NCBI GenBank assembly: GCA_029260735.1
Contig: JAJDCR010000148.1
Location: 1 to 64,000 of the forward strand
DNA: 64,000 nucleotides
Source: Planctomycetota bacterium
Lineage (GTDB): Bacteria > Planctomycetota > Uabimicrobiia > Uabimicrobiales > Uabimicrobiaceae
Direction: 5' to 3'
How positions within the stretch are numbered: the first letter of the stretch is position 1; every line of letters starts with the position of its first letter. A program made the translations under genes and the position numbers. The notes below the pieces were generated by a model, which ran no database searches, was not told where the DNA came from, and saw only the letters and a program-made list of their open reading frames with translations. Below, one piece after another: positions 18,401 through 25,964 of the stretch.

Positions 18401-19250
18401 TTTCTTTAATACCCGATGGACTCTTCCTCGAGCACGATTAGTTGGACGAATGAACCGTCATATGTATGTAAAAGCACTGCCTTTGGTGACACCTGATAAT
18501 TTTGATTACGGTTTAGGAGCAAAAGCCTTAGCAAAACATGTTTCTCAGATCATCGACGAAACCTACGAAGAAATGAGCCAAAAGTACACCTCTCTAGCCC
18601 AAAAAATACAAATAGCTTGCGATAGCTATCGACACATTAGTCCGCCCTTGGACGCTTACCTATTTTTTAAGTTGAAAACGGACAAAAACTATAAGCAGTT
18701 GCCTTTTCTTTTGCCCAGAGAGGGAAAAATTTTAGATTTAGGCTGCGGAGAAGGTTTTCTAAGTAATCTAATGGTCTATCTCGCGGAAAAGCGAGAAGTC
18801 TTGGGAGTAGACTACGACTTAAGTAAAATATCACTAGCAAAGCGAAGCCTCATTGGGCCTCTGCAGAAAAAAATTACCTTCATTCATGGCAATATTATAA
18901 ACGAAATAAAGATTACAGAGAATCAGTTCTCCGGTGTTCTTTGCTCTGATATACTCCATTATTTTTCCGAAAAAGAGCAAAGGCAAGTTTTAGAAAAAGC
19001 ATGGAAAGCTATGAAAAAAGAAGCCACTATTGTAATTCGACAAGATGTAAAAAACGTTTCGAGCAAAAACAGGCGTGCTTTTTTGGAATGGTGGGGGAAA
19101 TTCTTGGGAAAGAATTTATTTCTTAGAAAACCGAACTATCCCGGGGAAAAGGAACTTTACTCTCTTTTAGAGGAAATGAATTTTAGGGATATTCAGCTTC
19201 ATCCGATGAGCCTATATCCTTCTCAACTGATTCTTGTTGCCAAAAAATAA
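15423..19250 (+). CDS. Trifunctional MMPL transporter/PlsC acyltransferase/SAM methyltransferase
   Basis: 1275 residues with three modules. Residues 1 to about 820 form an MMPL/RND exporter: an N-terminal TM helix, a soluble porter domain, a TM bundle (about 245-395), a second porter domain and a second TM bundle (about 655-850). Residues about 870-1060 form a PlsC-type acyltransferase with HX4D (ANHSDTID, His near 889) and FFPEGTRN (about 960). Residues about 1095-1275 form a class I SAM methyltransferase with ILDLGCGEGF at about 1103. Stand-alone ApeM exporters lack the last two parts. I recall this three-part architecture from Bacteroidota flexirubin-type clusters. It ends 2 bases before the convergent dehydratase stop. 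Likely roles are export, lipid attachment and methylation of the polyene. Confidence 0.88.
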   Translation: MNKKKIYSLLRILLLLISFLSIIGWSRLNLESDFLELLPKTPERENLQEYKQVFSQFSQFSISLVYPKKSEEELLLATEYALGLLKKNPYFEGTSARFDLGTMADIRSFYDKQIPNLLDQSSFSDISAQTTSEEIFARFEEIFEEQVSVGPSNSNTYLDPLLFSHLYWKKILANASPENFRDGYLFSKTENALLLHVPLLQKNLSYEKSKECWQFLQEVSEELTKKFPGIEMVSIGGEKVASDNRDALEKDVFLTTLFAISFIFLLFYFIFQTFSIFLLMLLPSFFGLFVGIGLSNFFCGKISLLTLGCGAILIGITIDYAIHYLIHLQLSSSKDGQEVADNLFKPLSIAMSSTALAFLMPIFSEVPLYVELGYFVSFGILGSYLFVLFIFPILCQHFPQSDATPKAHLGKLIKLLDTGNANLKFRVFLIIFITIFTSLALFWTQKINFSSDLQQLSYSSPQTIQAEKRFFSLWGDQRGKMVVLVEGSSLEDTLSKNEEIHHLLRQEQEKGNIRVTNFWPSLFLSLKTMENNRRAWQKYWSPEKQEQVRKDFQRASKHFGFSFSAFEPFFTQLSQPSEPQSIQALLANPSFQNMMGSSIKEKEGKWYIQYIIQKQNKIDSLFEKLKEKDYVSLIDQIALVQATNKILAEKTIWITVFAFLVVLSLLTLYFIHPEMVLVGILPLGLSLVWIFGLMYLFSTPLNMLNVLLIVFVLGLGIDYSVFQIVSYSESIGEKKDTQAYRGAIILSGITTIICFGVLCFSSHPALYNLGSCVAIGMLVVLFQNLFFVPLLLELFIPPHRNSHPLRLLDVLGSIWSVGFFVSMIVFLAVVVFPIIGLWQIIFRKKDNFIYTRIIETINRKLLQWNLFHLCHYIDFPSRNQIQGKIVVANHSDTIDIPVFNSLPFDKVSLVKWFWKFPFIKSVLRKASFIPLSPTKEMGENNNWKEPSKKSLLEKCNVFFFPEGTRNHNLSTKRFRLGAFELARETNASILPLCFFNTRWTLPRARLVGRMNRHMYVKALPLVTPDNFDYGLGAKALAKHVSQIIDETYEEMSQKYTSLAQKIQIACDSYRHISPPLDAYLFFKLKTDKNYKQLPFLLPREGKILDLGCGEGFLSNLMVYLAEKREVLGVDYDLSKISLAKRSLIGPLQKKITFIHGNIINEIKITENQFSGVLCSDILHYFSEKEQRQVLEKAWKAMKKEATIVIRQDVKNVSSKNRRAFLEWWGKFLGKNLFLRKPNYPGEKELYSLLEEMNFRDIQLHPMSLYPSQLILVAKK

Positions 19251-19251
19251 C

Positions 19252-19617
19252 TCAAGAATTAATGCAACCTAAAATAGTCATTTCTGTTATGCTGGCAGAA
19301 CTCTTTGTCTCTATAATTTTTCCTCTGACTTTTTCCAAATCCCCTTTTTTTTCGAGAAATTCAATTTCTATTGTGATCTCTAGGCCAGGCTCGAGTCGAC
19401 GACAAAATTTACAACGTACAATTTCCTGCAAGTCGAAATTTTTTTGATATTTTTGTCGAATATGCTCAAGAATAAGTTGAATAGAATAAATGCCAGGCAC
19501 TATTGGTTGAGCAGGAAAATGCCCCACAAAAACAGCAAGATCAGGGGGAATACGAAGAGGCTTTTGCCGAAGTATAGTTTTTATATCATCTGTCATTTTT
19601 GGGCAAGAATTTATCAT
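19252..19617 (-). CDS. Hotdog-fold dehydratase, FabZ/ApeI-like
   Basis: 121 residues with the FabZ-like core GHFPAQPIVPG (His33). The acidic partner normally found at the equivalent of position 47 (PGVLIVE in FabZ) is Gln47 here (PGIYSIQ), so the catalytic pair is altered or supplied differently. It probably removes water from the 3-hydroxyacyl-ACP intermediate, alone or as a heteromer with the gene at 20351. Last gene of the minus operon, overlapping the lipoprotein gene by 32 bases; Met8 (19596) is an alternative start that shortens the overlap to 11. Confidence 0.75.
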   Translation of the reverse strand: MINSCPKMTDDIKTILRQKPLRIPPDLAVFVGHFPAQPIVPGIYSIQLILEHIRQKYQKNFDLQEIVRCKFCRRLEPGLEITIEIEFLEKKGDLEKVRGKIIETKSSASITEMTILGCINS

Positions 19618-20305
19618 CAGAAATATCTTTTTCCTCTATAGATAGAATTTTTAAATCAATTTCAATGTGGTAGAGAGGGTAATATAGTTTTATTTTGCTA
19701 GGGAAATTAAAATTTTTTTCGTTGGGAGATTCGTATGTAATAACACTAAGGGAAGTGTTTCCTTCTCCTCTTCTTATTTGTTTTTCTTGTCTTTTTTCTA
19801 TTTCCCAACTTGTCCATTTATTTTCCTTAGAGTGAACAAATATAGAGGTATTATCCAAAGAGTATTCTGTAAGCTCTAAGTTTTTTAATCTCTCAGGTGA
19901 AAAAAATATTAGAAAAACATCTTCTAAAAGTTCATGAAGAAATTCTTTCCCCCTTAGTTCTTCAACCGCTCTTACAATAGTATATTCTCCATCGACCATG
20001 TACACATCTAAAACTGTCAAACCAGTTTCATTTATAGCCAGAAACCGTCCTTGTCCTTTTTTTCCCATTAAATAACCAATAAAATCTAAATAAGTGGTTT
20101 CCCCCTCTTGAGAAAATTTTATCTCGGCCACGTGCTTTATAGAGAATTGTTTAGGAAACTTCGGAAACCAAATTCCGAGTATTTTTTCCGAGGAACTTTT
20201 TTCTTTTACTTTATTTCCAAAATAAGGAGTAGTTTGACAAGCACAAAGACAAAGAATAAAAGGAACCCACAAAAATAAAATATATTTAGCCATAGTAAAA
20301 ACCAT
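19586..20305 (-). CDS. DUF3261-type lipoprotein (ApeN-like)
   Basis: 239 residues with a lipoprotein signal ending in LCLCAC (lipid-modified Cys about residue 23). The body is rich in beta strands (EGETTYLDFIGYL, GRFLAINETGLTVLDVY), resembling DUF3261 proteins encoded in aryl polyene clusters. It probably sits at the outer membrane and receives or anchors the lipid-linked pigment with the LolA protein of the same operon. The family call rests on context plus overall layout, since the family has few diagnostic residues. Start could be Met1 or Met5. Confidence 0.65.
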   Translation of the reverse strand: MVFTMAKYILFLWVPFILCLCACQTTPYFGNKVKEKSSSEKILGIWFPKFPKQFSIKHVAEIKFSQEGETTYLDFIGYLMGKKGQGRFLAINETGLTVLDVYMVDGEYTIVRAVEELRGKEFLHELLEDVFLIFFSPERLKNLELTEYSLDNTSIFVHSKENKWTSWEIEKRQEKQIRRGEGNTSLSVITYESPNEKNFNFPSKIKLYYPLYHIEIDLKILSIEEKDISDDKFLPKNDR

Positions 20306-20350
20306 TCTGATGGTAAAAAAATATTAATGGTATCCTCAACGATAAAGCAC

Positions 20351-20761
20351 TCATTCTACTATGAATAAAAACACCTCTCCCTCAGCTAATAAAACATCTT
20401 CTTGAAAAATGAAACCCTTAACAATTTTATGAGCCCCTAACTCCCTCTGAGGAAAAACTTTTACAGTAAGAAAGGCCGGACTTTGAGGTTGTTGATGGAA
20501 CTTGAATTTTTTTAATGCCGTTAGCAGTCCCAAACGAGTTTCTCTCCCTTCCTCTTTGTCTTTTAAACCTTGCATTACAGCAACTGTTTGGGCAATCATC
20601 TCCGGTAGAGCACAAACCATCAATTCTCTTTTTTCGTTGTGAAAAAAAGAAGCTTGTACCCAATCCACTACGCTAACTGTTTCCTCTTTTGTAAATCGAG
20701 TAATTTCAGTGATCATTAAGACAGGTGGATGTTGAGGAAGTAATTCTTGAATGTTGTGCAA
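20351..20761 (-). CDS. 3-hydroxyacyl-ACP dehydratase (ApeP/COG4706-like)
   Basis: 136 residues from TTG 20761, where AAGGAG with a six-base spacer decides the start; longer frames overlap DUF2062 by 74 bases. The opening ELLPQHPPVLMITEI matches the family's LLPHRPPM-type signature, and the hotdog helix ALPEMIAQTVAVMQG carries the acidic residue expected at the active site. It removes water from hydroxyacyl-ACP during polyene building. Ten bases separate it from the DUF2062 stop. Confidence 0.82.
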   Translation of the reverse strand: MHNIQELLPQHPPVLMITEITRFTKEETVSVVDWVQASFFHNEKRELMVCALPEMIAQTVAVMQGLKDKEEGRETRLGLLTALKKFKFHQQPQSPAFLTVKVFPQRELGAHKIVKGFIFQEDVLLAEGEVFLFIVE

Positions 20762-20771
20762 ATAAATCTCC

Positions 20772-21191
20772 TTATCTAACCAAGCGCAAAAGGAAGAAAG
20801 CAATAAAAAAACAGAGTGCCCCCATAAATGTGGCAAGTAAAACACTTCCCACTAAATAGCTAAATAGAAACTCGTAACATAAATCTAAAGTAATACTCTC
20901 TATACTAACGCTTAGCCAATCACCGTTTAAAAAAAGAGAACCTGTCTGCAAAGACCCCAATAATATAAAAGGCATAAATGGAGGAATGGAAATATTGGCA
21001 AATAATAAAACGAGGGGTTTGTTTAACTTGGCAACGTGGGCTACCATTAGAGCAATTAACATCTGGAATCCCCATACAGGAAAAATCCCCATAAAAACGC
21101 CAAAGCCCATAGCGGCTCCCAGATATAAATTGCTTTCTGTTCCATTTTTAATCTCAAGAAGAAAGGTTTCTTTCCCTTTTTTAAAAACCAT
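20772..21191 (-). CDS. DUF2062 membrane protein
   Basis: 139 residues with two to three TM segments and the DUF2062 hallmark region MGFGVFMGIFPVWGFQ...NISIPPFMPFI. The domain is often fused to family 2 glycosyltransferases or found beside them; the partner here is the transferase at 14705. The ATG at 21191 overlaps the LolA stop by 11 bases. Function is unknown; a role in membrane handling of the glycolipid intermediate is inference. Confidence 0.82.
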   Translation of the reverse strand: MVFKKGKETFLLEIKNGTESNLYLGAAMGFGVFMGIFPVWGFQMLIALMVAHVAKLNKPLVLLFANISIPPFMPFILLGSLQTGSLFLNGDWLSVSIESITLDLCYEFLFSYLVGSVLLATFMGALCFFIAFFLLRLVR

Positions 21192-21849
21192 TTTCAGAGA
21201 GACCTAAAAACAAGTCCGATTTAGGATTTTCCTGAAAGGAATGGAAATCCATTTTTGTACTATCTCCATTTGTTTCTATGATGCTTACTTGAGTGATGGC
21301 TTTACATTCTTTATCTACTTTCATCTGAATTTCTTGGATGATTTTTTTTAAACTATCCTTGGCTTTGAATACCAGGAGATATCCCTCCTCATTTTTTTTC
21401 AAAACAAAGAAAAAATTATCTTCTAGTTGATGAAAGTTTTGCCCACTAAAAAACGCCAAGATATAACCATAAACGATTTTAATAGACTTTTCTTCCCACG
21501 GAGTTACTTTAACTTGGATAATTTTGTTACTGCTCCCATTTTTTTTGAAGACTTGAATTTCACCATCACTCCAAGTAATAATTTTTTTGATAGGAGAAGA
21601 GTATTCCCAGTAAATTCGGGCCGGTTTTTTTATATAACATCGCCCCTCCATCTGAATACTATCCTCAAAAAGTTTGAGTTCTTTCGTTTGAGTAAAAGCA
21701 AATGCTAAACTCTCTACTTTACTCATATTTCCTGTAAGTTCCTTGGTAAACTTCACAATCTCTTCCTTATTGGCTTCGAGATATTCATTAGGTTCGAATG
21801 CCAATAAAAAAGTGCTAAACATAAGCAATAAGAACAAAATATTTTTCAT
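21181..21849 (-). CDS. LolA-like periplasmic lipoprotein carrier
   Basis: 222 residues with a signal peptide (MKNILFLLLMFSTFLLAF) and a LolA beta-shell pattern: AFAFTQTKELKLFEDSIQMEG, KKPARIYWEYSSP, ITWSDGEIQVFKK. Aryl polyene clusters have a dedicated LolA homologue (ApeL) next to the MMPL exporter for moving the lipid product to the outer membrane. First gene of the minus operon; its promoter must lie in 21850-22255. Confidence 0.85.
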   Translation of the reverse strand: MKNILFLLLMFSTFLLAFEPNEYLEANKEEIVKFTKELTGNMSKVESLAFAFTQTKELKLFEDSIQMEGRCYIKKPARIYWEYSSPIKKIITWSDGEIQVFKKNGSSNKIIQVKVTPWEEKSIKIVYGYILAFFSGQNFHQLEDNFFFVLKKNEEGYLLVFKAKDSLKKIIQEIQMKVDKECKAITQVSIIETNGDSTKMDFHSFQENPKSDLFLGLSENGF

Positions 21850-22255
21850 AATTTTACCGTTTTGTTTTTAAAAGTAAGAAAGAAAAACCTTTGATTTTCC
21901 ACGAAGGCATCTAATTCCAAATAGGAATTGAAGAAAGAAGCTAACGCATTATATATTTATAGATAACTTAGCCTAATGCATCATACTACAAAATTTCAGA
22001 GCAAACAACTATTAGTCCATCATCTCTCCATCTCCAATCTTTTGTCATAACTAGAATTGGCCTTTATATTTTTTCTAAGTAAGAAAAATTTGTATATTTT
22101 TCCGTACTAAGAGTCATGGACTCTCTTCTAGGCTTTAAAAAATAAAGCTTTTTCTTGTTGGTTTAATTTAAAAATCCAGTAGCTATAAATTAGAGAGCGA
22201 AAGAATACCTACCGGACAATCAAGAAACGTTTGTTTTTTAGGCAGGAGTGCAAGG

Positions 22256-22474
22256 ATGTTACTTTATTATACCATAATCACAAGCTTTATTTTTTGCCTA
22301 ACGGCGTTAGCATACGTTTTGAAATTAGTTTTCGACTTGAAGGTTATTTTTCGTCTTTATGACAAAGATGGTTTTGGGTTATTTCTCTTTGAAGGGGCAT
22401 GGAATAGTTTTTACAGTAGCCCCACGGGAGAAGAAAATGATCCCGATTTACTTGAGGAAGAAAAAGTTACTTAG
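22256..22474 (+). CDS. Small membrane protein, duplicated copy 1
   Basis: 72 residues with an N-terminal hydrophobic helix (LLYYTIITSFIFCLTALAYV). The first 30 residues and the upstream ribosome-binding region are nearly identical to the gene at 22519, but the rest differs completely and ends acidic. This suggests a tandem duplication followed by loss of the original C-terminus. Function unknown. The upstream 21850-22255 stretch holds a possible degenerate repeat A (about 22060-22175, containing AAGCTTTTTCTTG) and otherwise nothing clear. Confidence 0.5.
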   Translation: MLLYYTIITSFIFCLTALAYVLKLVFDLKVIFRLYDKDGFGLFLFEGAWNSFYSSPTGEENDPDLLEEEKVT

Positions 22475-22518
22475 CAACAATGAAATTTTTGTTTGTTTTT
22501 TTAGACAGGAGCGCAAAG

Positions 22519-22719
22519 ATGTTACGTTATTATACCATAATCACAAGCTTTATTTTTTGCCTAACGGCGTTGGCACAGATTTTGAGATTAGTCTTCGACT
22601 GGAAGGTCATGATAAACGATACTGAACTATCCAACCTGGTTAGTTTTATCGCTATTGCCGTCTGTGCGATACTCGGTGCTATCGGACTTAAACTTGCGAA
22701 AAAGAAGAAGAAGAAATAG
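22519..22719 (+). CDS. Small membrane protein, duplicated copy 2
   Basis: 66 residues with two TM helices (about 4-25 and 40-58) and a poly-lysine tail (KKKKKK). ATG 22519 is chosen because the homologous region, including GGAG-like upstream bases, starts there in both copies. The tail would face the cytoplasm if the termini are inside. No family recognised. Confidence 0.6.
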   Translation: MLRYYTIITSFIFCLTALAQILRLVFDWKVMINDTELSNLVSFIAIAVCAILGAIGLKLAKKKKKK

Positions 22720-22866
22720 AGGCGATCAAATTTCAAAATCTCATCGCTCCCCAAGGGGTTTTCTCGCTTTCGCTTTAGTAAGCTTGAGAGAGACGAACTG
22801 CTTTAGAAAGAGTGGTGATTTTTTTAGGTAAAATTCTTTACTTAGGGCGGGTAATTGGAGACATTT

Positions 22867-25296
22867 ATGGAAAACAATACAAAACGGCTTTTGCAATTGA
22901 TTGCATCTTACTCCCAAGTATCAGATGCAGAGGGGCAAGAAACTTGGATTATGCAAGTTCCCTTGCAAGTTCTTATTTTTGAGGGAATACAAAGTAAGAT
23001 ATTTGATTGGGATTATTCTCCAATGAGTATTCCAGTAGAGGATGGTAGGGTTATTTTAAATATCTCTCAAGAAAGCAAGGAAGCTATTTACAAGCTTTTA
23101 AAAGAGAACTATATTCAGACCTTGAAACTTACAACCAATGAGCATCTCAACATTACTTGCTATCAAGTTAATGTAAAGGGGAGGGAGTTGCTTTCTCAAA
23201 TAGATATTGAAGACCGTTCTTTGGTTACCAACTTAGTGCAATGTTCTCAATGCCAATCTCAACTTTCGGTGAAAAGAAAAGACAGAGAATATATAGTCTT
23301 TTGTCCTGGTGATTCGTGTTTCTATGAAAAAAAAAGTACCGTAACCGAAGCAGAAGATGTGAGTTACTTTTGTATGCCTTACTTCCCTAAGAAATTAACT
23401 CACTTTGACTATGAGCATCCTGAGAAAAATATAAAAAGGCTAGAAGCTTATCTAAAAAAAAACCCCCAAGGCAATATTAAAGACAATCTAGAAAAACTAA
23501 GCTACTTCTCTGAAGTTCGCGTTCTTATTGGAGAATGGCTGCCCTTGAACTATAATCAGCTTGCCGCTCTGAACAGTAAACTCTCTCATGAAGATAGCTT
23601 TAAACACTCTAAGTTCACCCAAAAGGTCGATTTTTTTCCTGATGAAATTATGGTAAAAGTCCCCAAAGCTCTCACCTCCGTTAGTCTTCGAGATTATCAT
23701 TTGACCTCCTATCTTGATTTTGAAGCGGCCTCTTATCTTCCAGAAGCTCCCTCTATTGTTCAAGTAGAGGAATTTGCTGTTCATGTAAACTACACAGGAC
23801 AAGCAAGATATGGCTTAGAGCTTTTAGCTGCTAATCAAATTCATGACAAAAAAATCCCTTTGGATTTTTTGCCAAGAATTCTCCTGGATATCCAAGAAAG
23901 CAGTATCAAAATAATGGATACTTTGCTGACAAATTATCAAAATCAATTGATGGACGTGGTCTATAACAACAATGCACACTGTAGAAACAACTATTTTTTT
24001 GTCATCGCTGATGGAATTAAATTTATCGACAAAAAAAAGAATCTTAGCTTAGACACTCATAAACTTACTTTCCAAGAAGTGGAAGATCAAAATGATAAAG
24101 AACGTCACAAAATGCTCGAAAAAATCCTGGAAAGTTCGAGTCTCCAAAACGAAGTTAAGCAAATAACAAAAACGATAGACAAAACTTATATTTTTCAAGA
24201 TGGATCGGCTCTAATTATTGGAAGCGCTGGATCTATATTATTAACCCAGTTTTTAGAGAAATACGAAATTTTTGTAACCGATTTTCTCTTTATAATGGGA
24301 ACAGAGTTGTTTTTAGACAATCTATTTACGCGCCTATTTTTAGCGAACGATGATTTACATCGTATTCAAGAGTTAATAAAAGAATGCGAGGTCAATCCCG
24401 GAAAAATTGGTGATTTGCAAAAAGAAATCTCTAGTGTATCCAACGACTGTATCCTTTTAAAAGAAGTCCGCGATTATCTAGAAGGTTCTTTACAAACTTT
24501 TTGTAGAAATATAACAAATAGAGACCAGAGCACAAAAAATAACTACGAAAAATTTGAGCTTAACAAAAGAATCAAGATTCTTTCATTAAGAATTAAGGAA
24601 TTGGAAAATACCATTAAAGGTACCCAAGAGCATTTAAGGGGAATTGCTGAAATCACAAAAGTCCTCAATGAAAAGCAGTTTAGACGTATGCAAGAGTCTC
24701 TTTCTCGAAATACTAAAAGCTTAGAAGAAGTCACGAAAACAAGCGAGCGCTCTAATATGAGCTTATTTATTTTAGAAATAATTATGGCAGGAAGTTTAGC
24801 CTTTAGTATCATGAACCAACTAACTGGGGAGTGGAGTATTTCTGAGGAGTTGGAGTTTAAAAATTCTTTACAAAAAGTATTTGATACTCCTGGCGCTTGG
24901 TTAGGGGTATCTCTTTTAATGTGGCTTTTTGTGGCTTTTTTGCTATTGCTTTTGCTCCACTGGATCAAAAAAATCAATTCACAAGTCTTAACCATAAAAT
25001 TTGTCTTTTACAGACCTTGCAACATTGAAAAATTAGAGAGCTATCTAGCTCAAAAAACAAAAGTTTCTTTTGAATGCGAAAAATTTTCGGACTGCAGTCA
25101 AATTGTTGCATTTTGGCAAGAAAAAAAAGTTGCTCATTGGCATGGATGTAGTCCTAAAATAGAAATAAGCTACGATAAGACAAATAGTTTACTTTTATCA
25201 GCGGGAGTTGAAATTGGACGTCCTTCTGTAGGCCTTAATGAAAAAGAAATGGAAGATATTTTTCTAAAAGATTTTCAAAAACACGGGATCATTTAA
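22867..25296 (+). CDS. Large membrane protein with zinc ribbon and coiled coil, unknown
   Basis: 809 residues from ATG 22867, where GGAG sits six bases upstream. It opens with a possibly winged-helix-like region. A treble-clef-like cluster CSQC...CPGDSC lies at about 137-159, followed by a mixed domain to about 430. A hydrophobic pair around DGSALIIGSAGSILL and FVTDFLFIMG lies near 445-480. A coiled coil spans about 490-625, and two clear TM helices lie at about 635-655 and 680-700. The last 110 residues are soluble. No catalytic motif is evident and I do not recognise the family. Layout suggests a membrane-bound sensor, mechanosensor or scaffold. It stands alone between the small membrane genes and a strong bidirectional terminator. 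Confidence 0.7.
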   Translation: MENNTKRLLQLIASYSQVSDAEGQETWIMQVPLQVLIFEGIQSKIFDWDYSPMSIPVEDGRVILNISQESKEAIYKLLKENYIQTLKLTTNEHLNITCYQVNVKGRELLSQIDIEDRSLVTNLVQCSQCQSQLSVKRKDREYIVFCPGDSCFYEKKSTVTEAEDVSYFCMPYFPKKLTHFDYEHPEKNIKRLEAYLKKNPQGNIKDNLEKLSYFSEVRVLIGEWLPLNYNQLAALNSKLSHEDSFKHSKFTQKVDFFPDEIMVKVPKALTSVSLRDYHLTSYLDFEAASYLPEAPSIVQVEEFAVHVNYTGQARYGLELLAANQIHDKKIPLDFLPRILLDIQESSIKIMDTLLTNYQNQLMDVVYNNNAHCRNNYFFVIADGIKFIDKKKNLSLDTHKLTFQEVEDQNDKERHKMLEKILESSSLQNEVKQITKTIDKTYIFQDGSALIIGSAGSILLTQFLEKYEIFVTDFLFIMGTELFLDNLFTRLFLANDDLHRIQELIKECEVNPGKIGDLQKEISSVSNDCILLKEVRDYLEGSLQTFCRNITNRDQSTKNNYEKFELNKRIKILSLRIKELENTIKGTQEHLRGIAEITKVLNEKQFRRMQESLSRNTKSLEEVTKTSERSNMSLFILEIIMAGSLAFSIMNQLTGEWSISEELEFKNSLQKVFDTPGAWLGVSLLMWLFVAFLLLLLLHWIKKINSQVLTIKFVFYRPCNIEKLESYLAQKTKVSFECEKFSDCSQIVAFWQEKKVAHWHGCSPKIEISYDKTNSLLLSAGVEIGRPSVGLNEKEMEDIFLKDFQKHGII

Positions 25297-25379
25297 ATCC
25301 TTTTTTTTGGTGAGCGAAGGCACCAGTTTTTACAAATAACACGCCCCGCTACAACACTTGCTAAAAAATAAATTTTCCT

Positions 25380-25540
25380 TAGGGCGTGTCACCATTTAAA
25401 CTTTACTCATTCTCTAGCCCTTACAAAGTCTAGGGGCGTTGCTCCTCGGTTACAGAAAAAGACTATGCGCACTCATCGCGTCTTCCTATATTTTATAAGG
25501 ACTTAGATACTAAGAAAAACTTAAATGATGACACGCCCTA
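25380..25540. repeat. Inverted repeat with TAGGGCGTGTCA arms
   Basis: The 20-base arms 25380-25399 and 25521-25540 are complementary with one mismatch and a spacer of about 121 nt. A third partial copy (ACACGCCC) lies at 25340-25347. A related hairpin arm (TAGGGTGTCA) recurs at 58203. The region contains no gene. It may be a small non-autonomous element or a structured RNA. Confidence 0.55.
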
Positions 25541-25543
25541 GAT

Positions 25544-25583
25544 TCTAAAAAATACTTTTGCATGAGCAAAAGTATTTTTTAGA
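25544..25583. terminator. Bidirectional hairpin terminator
   Basis: A perfect 18-bp stem (TCTAAAAAATACTTTTGC and its complement) with loop ATGA sits between converging genes (stops at 25296 and 25592). The A-rich/T-rich arms serve termination in both directions. Confidence 0.85.
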
Positions 25584-25591
25584 GCTTGTCC

Positions 25592-25936
25592 TCAAGCTTT
25601 TTTTTTAGAGTTTCCCTCCGAAGAGGATTTCTCTGAAAAAGACAAAAAATTACTCACAAGAACATTAGCCGCTTCTTCTCCCAAACCCAAAAGATCTAAG
25701 CTGCTTTTGTTTATTTCTTTTTTTCGCGACTCAGTTTCTGTTCTCGTTTTCTTCGCGAATAAAAAAGTCTCTACATTTTCATCCACTCTTTGGCAAAGAT
25801 TATAAAATTTTTTGCACTTTTTGCAAGTTCCCAAATGGACTTCTAACTCTTGTATTTCTTTTCCTTCTAACTCTTCATCAAGATAATTAGATATAAGCTC
25901 TTCGTAGTGTAAACAATTGTTAGTTACCTTTTCCAT
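25592..25936 (-). CDS. Zinc-binding anti-sigma-like protein (ZAS/zf-HC2)
   Basis: 114 residues without a TM segment. The N-terminus carries the ZAS motif His34-x3-Cys38-x2-Cys41 with Cys8 as possible fourth ligand, the fold that clamps ECF sigma factors. The C-terminal half is charged. AAGGAG stands upstream of its ATG. It lies 28 bases downstream of the 73-residue sigma-like gene on the same strand, the usual sigma/anti-sigma order. A paralogue is at 30418. Being soluble, it may sense a cytoplasmic (for example redox) signal. Confidence 0.75.
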   Translation of the reverse strand: MEKVTNNCLHYEELISNYLDEELEGKEIQELEVHLGTCKKCKKFYNLCQRVDENVETFLFAKKTRTETESRKKEINKSSLDLLGLGEEAANVLVSNFLSFSEKSSSEGNSKKKA

Positions 25937-25964
25937 GTCTTTTCTTCTCCTTATACATATACAC

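Noticed and set aside
20762..20845. Longer start for the ApeP-like dehydratase
   Set aside because: It overlaps DUF2062 by 74 bases and adds a non-homologous hydrophobic stretch; TTG 20761 has a perfect ribosome site.
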